Below are positions 17,836 to 26,808 of a DNA stretch of 64,000 nucleotides, piece after piece (position 1 is the stretch's first letter; each line of letters starts with the position of its first letter). The position numbers and the translations under genes are program-made. Location: assembly GCF_025061645.1 (NCBI RefSeq), contig NZ_JANYMP010000025.1:62001-126000 (forward strand), read 5' to 3'. The stretch comes from Umezawaea endophytica. Lineage in GTDB: Bacteria; Actinomycetota; Actinomycetes; Mycobacteriales; Pseudonocardiaceae. A model generated the notes under the pieces. The model searched no databases. It saw nothing but the letters and a program-made list of their open reading frames with translations, and was not told where the DNA came from.

Positions 17836-19038
17836 GTGGTCGTCAACATCCTGGGCATCGTGTTGTTCGCGCTGCTCATCGGCGTCTCCATCGCCTTGCA
17901 CGAGTTCGGCCACCTGCTGACCGCGAAGGCGTTCGGCATGAAGGTGACCCGCTACTTCGTCGGGTTCGGGCCGAAGATCTGGTCGTTCCGCAAGGGCGAG
18001 ACCGAGTACGGCCTCAAGGCCATCCCCGCGGGCGGGTTCTGCGAGATCACCGGCATGACCGCGCTGGACGAGGTGCACCCGGACGACGCCCCGCGCGCCT
18101 TCTTCAGGCAGAAGACGTGGAAGCGCGTCGTGGTGCTCTCGGCGGGCTCGATCACGCACTTCATCGTGGGTTTCGTCGTGCTCTACGTGATGGCCGCGAC
18201 CATGGGCCTGCCGAACCTCAAGAACGAGCCGATCATCGCGTCGGTCAGCGACTGCGTGCAGAGCGGTCCGACGACGGACGCGTGCGTCGCCGGTTCCCCT
18301 GCCCCCGCGAAGAGCGCGGGCATCCAGCCGAAGGACGAGATCGTCGCGGTCGCGGGCCAGGCCACGCCGACCTGGCAGGACCTGCTGGAGAAGACCCAGC
18401 AGCGCAGCGGGCCGACCGAGTTCACCGTCCTGCGGGACGGCCAGGAGCTCAAGGTCACGATGGACGTCCCCAAGGTCACCCGCGAGTACCGCAAGAAGGA
18501 CGGCTCCACCGAGAAGCGCGAGGTCGGCGCCATCGGCGTCGGGTGGATGTCCAACTTCGAGTACAACCCGGTCACCGCGATCGGCGGCGCGACCGCGTTC
18601 ACCGGCACGATGTTCGCGAACACCTGGGAAGGCCTCCTGCGGTTCCCGGAGAAGATCCCGGCCGTGGTCAAGGCGATCGGCGGCGGCGAGCGCGACCTGG
18701 AGTCCCCGGTGAGCGTCGTCGGGGCCAGCAGGCTCGGTGGTGACGCGGCCGAGCAGGGCCTCTGGCAGTTCTTCCTGCTGATGCTCGCCGGCCTGAACTT
18801 CTTCGTCGGTGTGTTCAACCTCCTGCCGCTACTTCCACTCGATGGTGGGCACATCGCGGTGAACCTGTACGAACGGGTGCGAGACTGGCTGCGCAGGCTC
18901 CGCGGCAAGCCCGCCGGTGGACCCGTGAACTACATGCGGCTCCTCCCGCTCACCTACTTCGTCATCTTCATCGGTGGCGGCATCACGCTGTTGACCGTGA
19001 CCGCGGACCTCGTCAACCCCATCAGGCTTCCCCAGTGA
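17836..19038 (+). CDS. rip1: RIP metalloprotease (Rip1/RseP, site-2 protease)
   Basis: A 400-aa intramembrane zinc metalloprotease of the M50 family that cleaves anti-sigma factors and other membrane proteins. HEFGH lies at 22-26 in the first helix, a PDZ domain occupies about 150-220 ([16 protein letters not shown]), and [12 protein letters not shown] (D336) supplies the third zinc ligand. It starts GTG 17836, two bases after the dxr stop; 13 nt downstream is ispG. The dxr-rip1-ispG order is the usual actinobacterial one. Confidence 0.94.
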   Translation: MVVNILGIVLFALLIGVSIALHEFGHLLTAKAFGMKVTRYFVGFGPKIWSFRKGETEYGLKAIPAGGFCEITGMTALDEVHPDDAPRAFFRQKTWKRVVVLSAGSITHFIVGFVVLYVMAATMGLPNLKNEPIIASVSDCVQSGPTTDACVAGSPAPAKSAGIQPKDEIVAVAGQATPTWQDLLEKTQQRSGPTEFTVLRDGQELKVTMDVPKVTREYRKKDGSTEKREVGAIGVGWMSNFEYNPVTAIGGATAFTGTMFANTWEGLLRFPEKIPAVVKAIGGGERDLESPVSVVGASRLGGDAAEQGLWQFFLLMLAGLNFFVGVFNLLPLLPLDGGHIAVNLYERVRDWLRRLRGKPAGGPVNYMRLLPLTYFVIFIGGGITLLTVTADLVNPIRLPQ

Positions 19039-19051
19039 GAGGTGCTATTCC

Positions 19052-20206
19052 ATGACTGACGGCGTAATGCTCGGTATGCCGGCATTGCCGCCGCCGGTGT
19101 TGTCGGAGCGTCGCAAGACCCGGCAGCTCATGGTGGGCTCGGTAGGCGTCGGCAGCGAGTTCCCGGTGTCGGTGCAGTCGATGACCACGACCCTGACGTC
19201 GGACGTCAACGCGACGTTGCAGCAGATCGCGGAACTCACCGCGTCCGGCTGCGACATCGTGCGCGTGGCGTGCCCGTCGCAGGACGACGCGGACGCGCTG
19301 GCCGCCATCGCGAAGAAGTCGCAGATCCCGGTCATCGCGGACATCCACTTCCAGCCGAAGTACGTCTTCGCGGCCATCGAAGCGGGCTGTGCGGCCGTTC
19401 GGGTGAACCCCGGCAACATCCGCAAGTTCGACGACCAGGTCAAGGAGATCGCCGCCGCCGCGAAGGACCACGGGACGCCGATCCGCATCGGCGTGAACGC
19501 GGGTTCCCTCGACCCCAGGCTGATGGCCAAGCACGGCAAGGCCACGCCGGAGGCGCTGGCCGAGTCGGCGCTGTGGGAGGCGTCGCTGTTCGCCGAGCAC
19601 GACTTCCACGACATCAAGATCTCGGTCAAGCACAACGACCCGGTCGTGATGATCCGCGCGTACGAGATCCTCGCGGAGCAGTGCGACTACCCGCTCCACC
19701 TCGGCGTCACGGAAGCCGGTCCCGCGTTCCAGGGCACGATCAAGTCCGCCGTCGCGTTCGGCGCGCTGCTCCGCCAGGGGATCGGCGACACCATCCGCGT
19801 CTCCCTCTCGGCCCCTCCGGTGGAGGAGGTCAAGGTGGGCATCCAGATCCTCCAGTCGCTCAACCTGCGCCCGCGCAAGCTGGAGATCGTGTCCTGCCCG
19901 TCCTGCGGTCGCGCGCAGGTCGACGTGTACACGCTGGCCGAGCAGGTGACCGCGGGCCTCGAAGGCATGGAGGTCCCGCTGCGCGTGGCCGTCATGGGCT
20001 GCGTCGTGAACGGCCCCGGTGAGGCCCGCGAAGCCGACCTGGGTGTCGCCTCCGGCAACGGCAAGGGCCAGATCTTCGTGAAGGGGAAGGTCATCAAGAC
20101 CGTTCCCGAGCACCAGATCGTGGAGACCCTGATCGAGGAGGCCATGCGCCTCGCGGAGGACATGGAACCCGTCGAGGGCTCGGTGCCCGCGGTCAGCGTG
20201 AGCTGA
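19052..20206 (+). CDS. ispG: (E)-4-hydroxy-3-methylbut-2-enyl-diphosphate synthase
   Basis: IspG/GcpE, 384 aa, a 4Fe-4S enzyme of the MEP pathway that reduces MEcPP to HMBPP. Conserved [15 protein letters not shown] near the N-terminus, [16 protein letters not shown], and the C-terminal cluster cysteines in [11 protein letters not shown] and [13 protein letters not shown] are present. It completes the dxr-rip1-ispG operon and is followed by a 14-bp terminator stem. Confidence 0.96.
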   Translation: MTDGVMLGMPALPPPVLSERRKTRQLMVGSVGVGSEFPVSVQSMTTTLTSDVNATLQQIAELTASGCDIVRVACPSQDDADALAAIAKKSQIPVIADIHFQPKYVFAAIEAGCAAVRVNPGNIRKFDDQVKEIAAAAKDHGTPIRIGVNAGSLDPRLMAKHGKATPEALAESALWEASLFAEHDFHDIKISVKHNDPVVMIRAYEILAEQCDYPLHLGVTEAGPAFQGTIKSAVAFGALLRQGIGDTIRVSLSAPPVEEVKVGIQILQSLNLRPRKLEIVSCPSCGRAQVDVYTLAEQVTAGLEGMEVPLRVAVMGCVVNGPGEAREADLGVASGNGKGQIFVKGKVIKTVPEHQIVETLIEEAMRLAEDMEPVEGSVPAVSVS

Positions 20207-20222
20207 CGGAACGGTAGGTCCC

Positions 20223-20255
20223 GGAACGGCCACGCGCACCCCGCGTGGCCGTTCC
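20223..20255 (+). terminator. Strong terminator after ispG
   Basis: A perfect 14-bp stem (20223-20236 with 20242-20255), 5-nt loop, 16 nt after the ispG stop. It ends the dxr-rip1-ispG unit. Confidence 0.8.
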
Positions 20256-20382
20256 TCTGTCGAACCCGCCACGGAGCGGGTGCGCCGATACACCGGTCGA
20301 CGGTGATCAGGCCCCGGTCAGCACGCCAGGAGACCAGACGGGGGCAAGCGCGATCCACCGTTCATCTGGCAGGCTGGGAGAC

Positions 20383-21237
20383 GTGCTCAGGTTGGCCGGT
20401 GCGCGGCTGTTGGACGGACGGGACTTGCCCGAAGTGCTCGGGTTGTTGGAGGCCGATCCCGTGGCCTCGTGCATGGTCGCCGCTCGCGTCGAAGTGGCGG
20501 GCCTCGACCCGTGGCGCCTCGGCGGCGAGGTGTGGGCCTGCGACCACCGGGCGCTGCGCGGTGCGCGGGTCGACGGCCTCTGCTTCGCGGGCCCCAACCT
20601 CATCCCGCTGAGGGGCAACCCCTCGGCCCTGCGCAGCTTCGCCGACCGGGCCAGGCGCCGGGGCCGCATGTGCTCCTCCCTGGTGGGCCCGGCCGAGCAG
20701 GTGCTGGGGCTGTGGCAGGAGTTGCAGCCGGACTGGGGTCCCGCGCGGGAAGTCCGCGACGACCAGCCGCTCATGGCGCTGGGCAAGGCGGCCGACGTCG
20801 CCCCGGACCCGCTGGTGCGCCCGGTGCGGCCGGACGAGCTGGACCGGTACCTCCCCGCGGCCATCGCCATGTTCATCGAGGAGGTGGGCGTGGACCCCTG
20901 CGCCGAGGACGGCGGCACCAGCTACCGGGCCAGGGTCTCCGAACTCATCGCGGGCGGACGGGCGTTCGCCCGGTTCGAGAACGGCGAGGTCGTCTTCAAG
21001 GCCGAGATCGGCGCGCTCTCCAGCAAGGTCGGCCAGATCCAGGGCGTGTGGGTCCGGCCGGACCGGCGGGGTCAGGGCATCGGCACGGCGGCCACCGCCA
21101 CGGTGGCCGACCGGCTGGTCCGGGGGCTGGGCCGGACCGCCAGCCTCTACGTGAACGGCTACAACGACGCCGCGCGGGCCGCGTACCGACGGATCGGCTT
21201 CACCCAGGTGGGCCAGTACGCCACGGTGCTCTTCTGA
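20383..21237 (+). CDS. GNAT family N-acetyltransferase with DUF4081 domain
   Basis: A 284-aa protein with an N-terminal DUF4081-like domain (about 1-130) and a C-terminal GNAT domain containing VWVRPDRRGQGIGTAATATVADRL (acetyl-CoA pyrophosphate loop) and LYVNGYNDAARAAYRRIGF. It corresponds by position and architecture to Rv2867c, which follows gcpE. Acceptor unknown. GTG 20383 is chosen because GGGAG precedes it; the frame is open to 20245 but that overlaps the ispG terminator. Confidence 0.86.
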   Translation: MLRLAGARLLDGRDLPEVLGLLEADPVASCMVAARVEVAGLDPWRLGGEVWACDHRALRGARVDGLCFAGPNLIPLRGNPSALRSFADRARRRGRMCSSLVGPAEQVLGLWQELQPDWGPAREVRDDQPLMALGKAADVAPDPLVRPVRPDELDRYLPAAIAMFIEEVGVDPCAEDGGTSYRARVSELIAGGRAFARFENGEVVFKAEIGALSSKVGQIQGVWVRPDRRGQGIGTAATATVADRLVRGLGRTASLYVNGYNDAARAAYRRIGFTQVGQYATVLF

Positions 21238-21259
21238 CGCGGTGCGGCATACTGCCGCC

Positions 21260-23065
21260 GTGCGGGTGAACCCTGAGTTGACCGTCGTGTTGAGCGCCCT
21301 GCTGGTCGTGACCGGCTGTGGCCTGTTCGAGTCGAGGCCTGGTCCCGACCAGATCACCTCGGACTTCGTGGCCCGCCTCTCCAGCGGTGACACCCAGGCC
21401 GCCGCGGCGCTCACGGACGATCCCGGCCAGGCCAAGGACGTCCTGGACAAGGTGCGCACGGCGCTGAAACCCGAGTCGTTGGCCGTCAAGGTCGAGCAGG
21501 TCCGCAACGCCGCCGGTGAGGGCTCCACCGCCGAGGCGACCGTCACCTACGACTGGAACGTGGGCCACGGCCACGTCTGGAACTACCAGAGCAAGGTCGA
21601 GCTGCGCCGGGACGACGACGACTGGAAGGTCCACTGGCTGCCGTCGCTGGTGCACCCGAAGCTGGCCGCGCAGCAGAGCCTCGCCGTCGCCGAGCTGACC
21701 CCGAACCTCGCGCCCGTCCTGGACCGCGACGGGGAACCGCTGCTGGCGCCCGAGGCGGTCGTGTCGGTCCTGCTGGACCGCAAGGAGGCCACCGACCTGC
21801 CCGCCGTCACCGCGGCGCTGGCCACCGCGTTGACCCCGTTCGACAAGGCGATCACCCAGCAGTCGATCACCGACGGGGCGGCGGGCGTGCCAGAGGGGCA
21901 GGTTTACCAGGTGGCGGCCCTTCGCGATGCGGACTACCAGGCGGTGAAGCCGCAGATCTACGACCTGCCCGGCGTCCGGTTCACCAGCAGGACCAGCCTC
22001 CTGCCGCCGGTGAAGAACTTCGGCTCCCAGATCCTCCCCGCCATCCGCAAGTCGGTGGAGGAGCAGGTCGCGGGCCGTTCCGGGTTCCGCGTCTACACCG
22101 TGGCCGCGGGCGGTGACGAGCTGGAAGGCCTCTACGAGAAGGCTTCCGAGCCCGCGCAGGCGGTGAAGTCCGCGCTCGGCAAGGCCATCCAGGTCGCGGC
22201 CGAGGACGCCGTGGAACCGGTGGCGGAACCCGCGATGCTGGTGGCGATCCAGCCGTCGACCGGCGACGTCCTCGCCGTGGCGCAGAACGGGCCCGCCGAC
22301 GTCCAGGGGCCCATCGCCCTCACCGGCCAGTTCGCGCCCGGCTCCACGTTCAAGATCGTCTCCGCGGTCGCGGCGCTGGAGGACGGCAAGGTCCAGGGCG
22401 ACACCCCCGTGCCGTGCCCCGGCAAGACCACCATCGACGGCCGCCGGGTCGTGCCGAACGACCACGACTTCGACAAGGGCACGATCCCGCTGCACAGCGC
22501 GTTCGCCTTCTCCTGCAACACGACGTTCGCCGAGATCGCCGCGGCCCTGCCCGCCGACGGCCTCACCAAGACGGCGGGCAAGCTCGGCCTGGGCGTCGAC
22601 TTCGAGATCCCCGCCATCACCACGATCACCGGGTCCGTTCCCCCCGCGACCGACGTGGTGGAACGGGCCGAGGACGGCTTCGGCCAGGGCAAGGTCCTGG
22701 CCAGCCCGTTCGGGATGGCCATGGTGGCGGCCACCGTCGCGAGCGGCAAGCAGCCCGTCCCCTCCCTGCTGCGCGGCCAGGAGACCAAGGTCGACCGACC
22801 ATCGGAGACCATCCCGCCGACGGTGCTGGAGCCGGTCCGCCAGATGATGCGCGAGGTGGTCGAGGTCGGCACCGCCCAACTCCTCGCCGACCTGCCGGAA
22901 GCGCGCGGCAAGACCGGCACGGCCCAGTTCGGCGACGGCGTCAACTCCCACGGCTGGTTCGTCGGCTACAAGGGCGACCTGGCCTTCGCCACCCTCGTGC
23001 TGGGCGCCAACTCCTCCCTCCCGGCGGTGGAGGTGACCGGGAAGTTCCTGCGGGCGTTGGGCTGA
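21260..23065 (+). CDS. Penicillin-binding lipoprotein (transpeptidase)
   Basis: About 601 aa. A signal sequence ends in lipobox VTGC, then an NTF2-like MecA_N domain (DQITSDFVARLSSGDTQAAAAL...), a dimerisation region and a transpeptidase domain with the catalytic STFK (Ser about 362), SCN (AFSCNTTF) and KTGTAQF motifs. It is anchored outside the membrane and cross-links peptidoglycan; Rv2864c is the positional homologue. Several in-frame GTG codons (21242, 21260, 21266) make the exact start uncertain. Confidence 0.92.
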   Translation: MRVNPELTVVLSALLVVTGCGLFESRPGPDQITSDFVARLSSGDTQAAAALTDDPGQAKDVLDKVRTALKPESLAVKVEQVRNAAGEGSTAEATVTYDWNVGHGHVWNYQSKVELRRDDDDWKVHWLPSLVHPKLAAQQSLAVAELTPNLAPVLDRDGEPLLAPEAVVSVLLDRKEATDLPAVTAALATALTPFDKAITQQSITDGAAGVPEGQVYQVAALRDADYQAVKPQIYDLPGVRFTSRTSLLPPVKNFGSQILPAIRKSVEEQVAGRSGFRVYTVAAGGDELEGLYEKASEPAQAVKSALGKAIQVAAEDAVEPVAEPAMLVAIQPSTGDVLAVAQNGPADVQGPIALTGQFAPGSTFKIVSAVAALEDGKVQGDTPVPCPGKTTIDGRRVVPNDHDFDKGTIPLHSAFAFSCNTTFAEIAAALPADGLTKTAGKLGLGVDFEIPAITTITGSVPPATDVVERAEDGFGQGKVLASPFGMAMVAATVASGKQPVPSLLRGQETKVDRPSETIPPTVLEPVRQMMREVVEVGTAQLLADLPEARGKTGTAQFGDGVNSHGWFVGYKGDLAFATLVLGANSSLPAVEVTGKFLRALG

Positions 23066-23141
23066 CGTGTAGTTGCCGCCTGGTGGGACGACGTCCTGAC
23101 CACGTGACACGCGTCCGGTATCGCGCCGTACTGTGGAGGGC

Positions 23142-23999
23142 ATGTCCGTGCGTGCCGTCCTGAAGCCAGGTGAGCTGTCCCCCCGCCGTTCCGTGCCCGC
23201 CTCGATAGCCCGCCCCGAGTACGTGGGCAAGCCGGGTCCGACGCGGGGCAACGAGCCGTGGGTGCAGCCGCCCGAGGTGATCGAGGCCATGCGGGTCGCG
23301 GGTCGGTTGGGCGCGCAGGCGTTGCAGGAGGCGGGCAAGGTCGTGGTGCCCGGTGTGACCACGGACGAGATCGACGCGGTGGCGCACGAGTTCCTGTGCG
23401 ACAACGGGGCGTACCCGTCGACGCTCGGCTACCGGGGCTTCCCGAAGTCGTGCTGCACCTCGCTGAACGAGGTCATCTGCCACGGCATCCCGGACTCCAC
23501 GGTGGTGGAGGACGGCGACATCGTGAACATCGACGTGACCGCCTACATCGGCGGCGTGCACGGCGACACGAACGCGACCTTCCTGGCGGGCAACGTCAGC
23601 GAGGAGAACCGGCTGCTGGTCGAGCGCACGCACGAGGCGACGATGCGGGCGATCAAGGCCGTGAAGCCGGGGCGCCAGTTGAACGTGGTGGGCCGGGTCA
23701 TCGAGGCCTACGCGAACCGGTTCGGCTACGGCGTGGTGCGCGACTTCACCGGGCACGGCATCGGCCGGTCGTTCCACAGCGGCCTGGTGGTGCTGCACTA
23801 CGACGCGCCGCACGTGCCGACGGTGATCGAGACGGGCATGACGTTCACGATCGAGCCGATGATCACGCTCGGCGGGATCGAGCACGACACGTGGGCCGAC
23901 GACTGGACGATCACCACCAAGGACAAGAGCTGGACCGCTCAGTTCGAGCACACGATCCTGGTCACCGAGGACGGGGCCGAGATCCTCACAGTCTGCTGA
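23142..23999 (+). CDS. map: Type I methionine aminopeptidase, extended N-terminus (MapB type)
   Basis: A 285-aa metalloprotease that removes N-terminal Met from new proteins. The metal ligands lie in [19 protein letters not shown] (two Asp), [10 protein letters not shown] (His), FTIEPM (Glu) and the C-terminal [11 protein letters not shown] (Glu). The 40-residue Pro/Arg-rich N-terminal extension, with [14 protein letters not shown]-like PxxP segments, marks the MetAP1c subclass (MapB, Rv2861c). ATG 23142 is preferred over GTG 23133. The end overlaps the convergent hydrolase by 14 nt. Confidence 0.95.
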   Translation: MSVRAVLKPGELSPRRSVPASIARPEYVGKPGPTRGNEPWVQPPEVIEAMRVAGRLGAQALQEAGKVVVPGVTTDEIDAVAHEFLCDNGAYPSTLGYRGFPKSCCTSLNEVICHGIPDSTVVEDGDIVNIDVTAYIGGVHGDTNATFLAGNVSEENRLLVERTHEATMRAIKAVKPGRQLNVVGRVIEAYANRFGYGVVRDFTGHGIGRSFHSGLVVLHYDAPHVPTVIETGMTFTIEPMITLGGIEHDTWADDWTITTKDKSWTAQFEHTILVTEDGAEILTVC

Positions 24000-24684
24000 G
24001 CAGCGCCACCAGCGCCGCGGCGACCTGCTCCGGGTGGGTCGCCGCCGCCAGGTGGTGCAGGTCCAGCTCGCTGACCGGCCAGCCCAGTTCCGCCGCCGCG
24101 GTGGCCGCGTCGGTGTACTCCGCGCTGAGCCTCAGGTACGCCGAGGGGCCCGACCACGGCACGGACGGCCGCTGCTCCTTCAGGAACTCCAGCGGCACCT
24201 CTGGCGCCTCCTCCAGGATCTCCGCGAGCTGCGCGGGGTCCGGGATGAGCGCGGGCAGCACCTCCGGCGGGAACCAGCGGTCCCAGCGGGGCATGACGTC
24301 CTCGCGGGAGATCTTCCGCATGTGCGCCATCAGTTCCGGCGAGAACGTCTCGCGCCAGCTCCTGCCGGGCGTCGGCAGGTGGGCGTCGAGGTAGACGAGG
24401 GCGCCGACCGGGGTCTCCAGCGCGTCGGCGAACGCGGGCAGCAGCGGACCGGCACCGCTGTGGCCCACGAGGACCACCTCGCCGTCGACGTCCGCGTCGT
24501 CGACGGCGTCGGCGAACTCGCCGATCATCCGCTGGTGCACGGGCGCGGAGTTGACGCTCACCCGCAGGTCGAGCAGCACCACCGGGTGGCCGTGCGCGGT
24601 GAGCGCGTCGGCGAGGGGCCGGAAGGTGGCGGGTCCGAGGAAGGGGCTGTGCACCAGGACCGTGGTGGCGGGAACGTCGACCAT
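23986..24684 (-). CDS. Alpha/beta hydrolase
   Basis: A 232-aa hydrolase starting [15 protein letters not shown] (oxyanion region), with nucleophile elbow [12 protein letters not shown] (Ser), YLDAHLP, and a terminal [15 protein letters not shown] supplying the His. The family (esterase/salicylate-esterase-like) is broad; the substrate is unknown. It lies between map and cobQ, convergent with map and divergent from cobQ. Confidence 0.8.
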   Translation of the reverse strand: MVDVPATTVLVHSPFLGPATFRPLADALTAHGHPVVLLDLRVSVNSAPVHQRMIGEFADAVDDADVDGEVVLVGHSGAGPLLPAFADALETPVGALVYLDAHLPTPGRSWRETFSPELMAHMRKISREDVMPRWDRWFPPEVLPALIPDPAQLAEILEEAPEVPLEFLKEQRPSVPWSGPSAYLRLSAEYTDAATAAAELGWPVSELDLHHLAAATHPEQVAAALVALLSRL

Positions 24685-24731
24685 GGGGGGAATGATGTCA
24701 GTCTGAGCCGGTGGACGGGGGGAGTGCGGTC

Positions 24732-26258
24732 GTGACGGGTGCGCTGCTGGTGGCCGGGACCACCTCGGACGCGGGCAAGAGCGTCCTGGTGGCCGGGCTG
24801 TGCCGCTGGCTGGCGCGCACCGGGGTCCGGGTGGCGCCGTTCAAGGCGCAGAACATGTCGAACAACTCGGTGGTCACGCCCGACGGCGGCGAGATCGGCC
24901 GGGCGCAGGCCGTGCAGGCGGCGGCGTGCGGGCTGGAGCCCAGCGTCCGGTTCAACCCGGTGCTGCTCAAGCCCGGCGGCGACCGCACGTCGCAGGTCGT
25001 CGTGCTGGGCCGCGCGGTCGGCGAGGTGTCCGCGCTGTCCTACCGCGAGCGCAAGGCCGACCTGCTCCGCACGGTGCTGTCCACTTTGGACTCGCTGCGG
25101 AACGACTACGAGGCCGTGGTCTGCGAGGGCGCCGGGTCGCCGACCGAGATCAACCTGCGGGCCAACGACATCGCCAACATGGGGCTGGCGCGGGCGGCGG
25201 GCCTGCCGGTGCTGGTCGTCGGCGACATCGACCGCGGGGGTGTGTTCGCGCACCTGTTCGGCACGCTCGCGCTGCTCGACCCGGCCGACCAGGCGCTGGT
25301 GACCGGGTTCGTGGTCAACAAGTTCCGCGGCGACCCGGCGCTGCTGGAACCGGGGCTGCACCAGTTGCGGGCGCTCACCGGCCGTCCCGTGTACGGCGTG
25401 CTGCCGTGGCGGGAGGAGCTGTGGCTGGACGCCGAGGACTCGCTGTCCTACAGCGCGGACGGCGTGATCGGCAGGCCGCGTCCACCCGTCGGCGAGCAGT
25501 GGCTGCGGGTCGCGGTCGTGCGGCTGCCGCGGATCTCCAACGCGACGGACGTGGAGGCGCTGGCGTGCGAACCGGGCGTGTCGGTCCGGTTCGTCACGGA
25601 GCCGTCGCGGATCGCGGACGCGGACCTGGTGGTGCTGCCCGGTTCCAAGGCCACCGTGGCGGACCTGGCGTGGCTGCGCTCGACGGGTCTGGCCGACGCG
25701 ATCACCTCGCACGCCCGGCGCGGTCTGCCGGTGCTCGGGGTGTGCGGCGGGTTCCAGATGCTCGGCGCGCGGATCGAGGACGCCGTGGAGTCGCGGGCGG
25801 GCACCGTCGACGGTCTCGGCCTGCTGGACCTCGACGTCCGCTTCGAGCCCGCCAAGACGCTCCACCGGCCGACGGGCACGGCGTTCGACGAGCCCGTCAC
25901 CGGCTACGAGATCCACCACGGCCAGGTCGCGCGGCGCGGTGACCTCGACACCCTCGTGACGCTGCCCGACGGGACGGGCGAGGGCGTCCTGACCGGGTCG
26001 GTCGCGGGCACGCACTGGCACGGCCTGCTGGAGAACGACGGGTTCCGGCGGGCGTTCCTGCGCTGGGCGGCGGACAGGTCGGGCCGGGACGGCTTCAAGC
26101 CCGCCGCCGACGTCGACTTCGCCGCGGCCCGCGCCGCCCAGCTCGACCTGCTCGGCGACCTGGTCGCGGACCACCTGGACACCGACGCCGTGCTCCGCCT
26201 GCTCGCGAGCGGCGCACCCGCGGGGCTGCCGTTCGTGCCGCCCGGCGCGCCCGCGTGA
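24732..26258 (+). CDS. cobQ: Adenosylcobyric acid synthase (glutamine-hydrolysing)
   Basis: CobQ/CbiP, about 508 aa, amidates four side chains of adenosylcobyrinic a,c-diamide in cobalamin synthesis. The N-terminal P-loop-like domain has [21 protein letters not shown] and FKAQNMSNN; the C-terminal class I amidotransferase domain has [12 protein letters not shown] (nucleophile Cys) and YEIHHGQ with a final [11 protein letters not shown] (His). GTG 24732 is chosen for length and a GGGGGAG site; GTG 24711 is also possible. It stands alone, 30 kb from the other cob genes in this window. Confidence 0.94.
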   Translation: MTGALLVAGTTSDAGKSVLVAGLCRWLARTGVRVAPFKAQNMSNNSVVTPDGGEIGRAQAVQAAACGLEPSVRFNPVLLKPGGDRTSQVVVLGRAVGEVSALSYRERKADLLRTVLSTLDSLRNDYEAVVCEGAGSPTEINLRANDIANMGLARAAGLPVLVVGDIDRGGVFAHLFGTLALLDPADQALVTGFVVNKFRGDPALLEPGLHQLRALTGRPVYGVLPWREELWLDAEDSLSYSADGVIGRPRPPVGEQWLRVAVVRLPRISNATDVEALACEPGVSVRFVTEPSRIADADLVVLPGSKATVADLAWLRSTGLADAITSHARRGLPVLGVCGGFQMLGARIEDAVESRAGTVDGLGLLDLDVRFEPAKTLHRPTGTAFDEPVTGYEIHHGQVARRGDLDTLVTLPDGTGEGVLTGSVAGTHWHGLLENDGFRRAFLRWAADRSGRDGFKPAADVDFAAARAAQLDLLGDLVADHLDTDAVLRLLASGAPAGLPFVPPGAPA

Positions 26259-26367
26259 CGCACCAGTTTCCCGAATCGCGCCACCGGGAGATCGACGATC
26301 ACCACAATGGACGAGTGTGCCCGAGTTGATCTCGGACTAGACAGGAACCTTCGACCGAGGAGGTGGG

Positions 26368-26808
26368 ATGACCGGACAGGACTTCGTCGTCGACACCGCG
26401 CGCAGCCTGGTGGAGGACCTCGCGCCGGACGAACTCGCGCTGTTCGAACCCGTCAGCCGGGCGTACCTCCGCGACCCCAAGAAGGTCCTGTCCGACCGCG
26501 AGCGGCCGGGCGCGATCCTGGGCTCGGGCATCGACGTCGCCATCGCCCTGCTGTCGCCGGTGGCGCTGGGCGTCGCGACCGCGGTGTACGAGCACCTGCT
26601 CGACAAGACCGGTGAGGCGATCGTGGAGCGCGGCGGCAAGCTGGTCAAGCGCCTGCGCCGCTCCAAGGAGGCGCCCGTGATCACCGCGGACCAGCTCGAC
26701 GGCCTGCGCGCGCTGGCGATCGAGCGCGCCAAGGAACTCGGGGTGGCCGACGACCTGGCCGAGAAGGTCGGCGACACGCTCCGGGCAACCCTCGAACGCG
26801 AGCTGTAG
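26368..26808 (+). CDS. Small hypothetical protein coupled to the M48 protease
   Basis: A 146-aa protein I do not recognise. It has an acidic N-terminus, one strongly hydrophobic stretch at about 48-72 (ILGSGIDVAIALLSPVALGVATA), then a basic helical region (KLVKRLRRSKEA) and a final amphipathic helix. The ATG follows GAGGAGG at ideal spacing. Its stop codon overlaps the GTG of the next gene by one base (TAGTG), which strongly suggests the two products act together, for example as substrate, chaperone or regulator of the protease (inference). Confidence 0.75.
   Translation: MTGQDFVVDTARSLVEDLAPDELALFEPVSRAYLRDPKKVLSDRERPGAILGSGIDVAIALLSPVALGVATAVYEHLLDKTGEAIVERGGKLVKRLRRSKEAPVITADQLDGLRALAIERAKELGVADDLAEKVGDTLRATLEREL

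Noticed and set aside
24732-26258. cobQ as part of the B12 operon
   Set aside because: It is 30 kb from the riboswitch operon with unrelated genes between and no riboswitch of its own was seen upstream.
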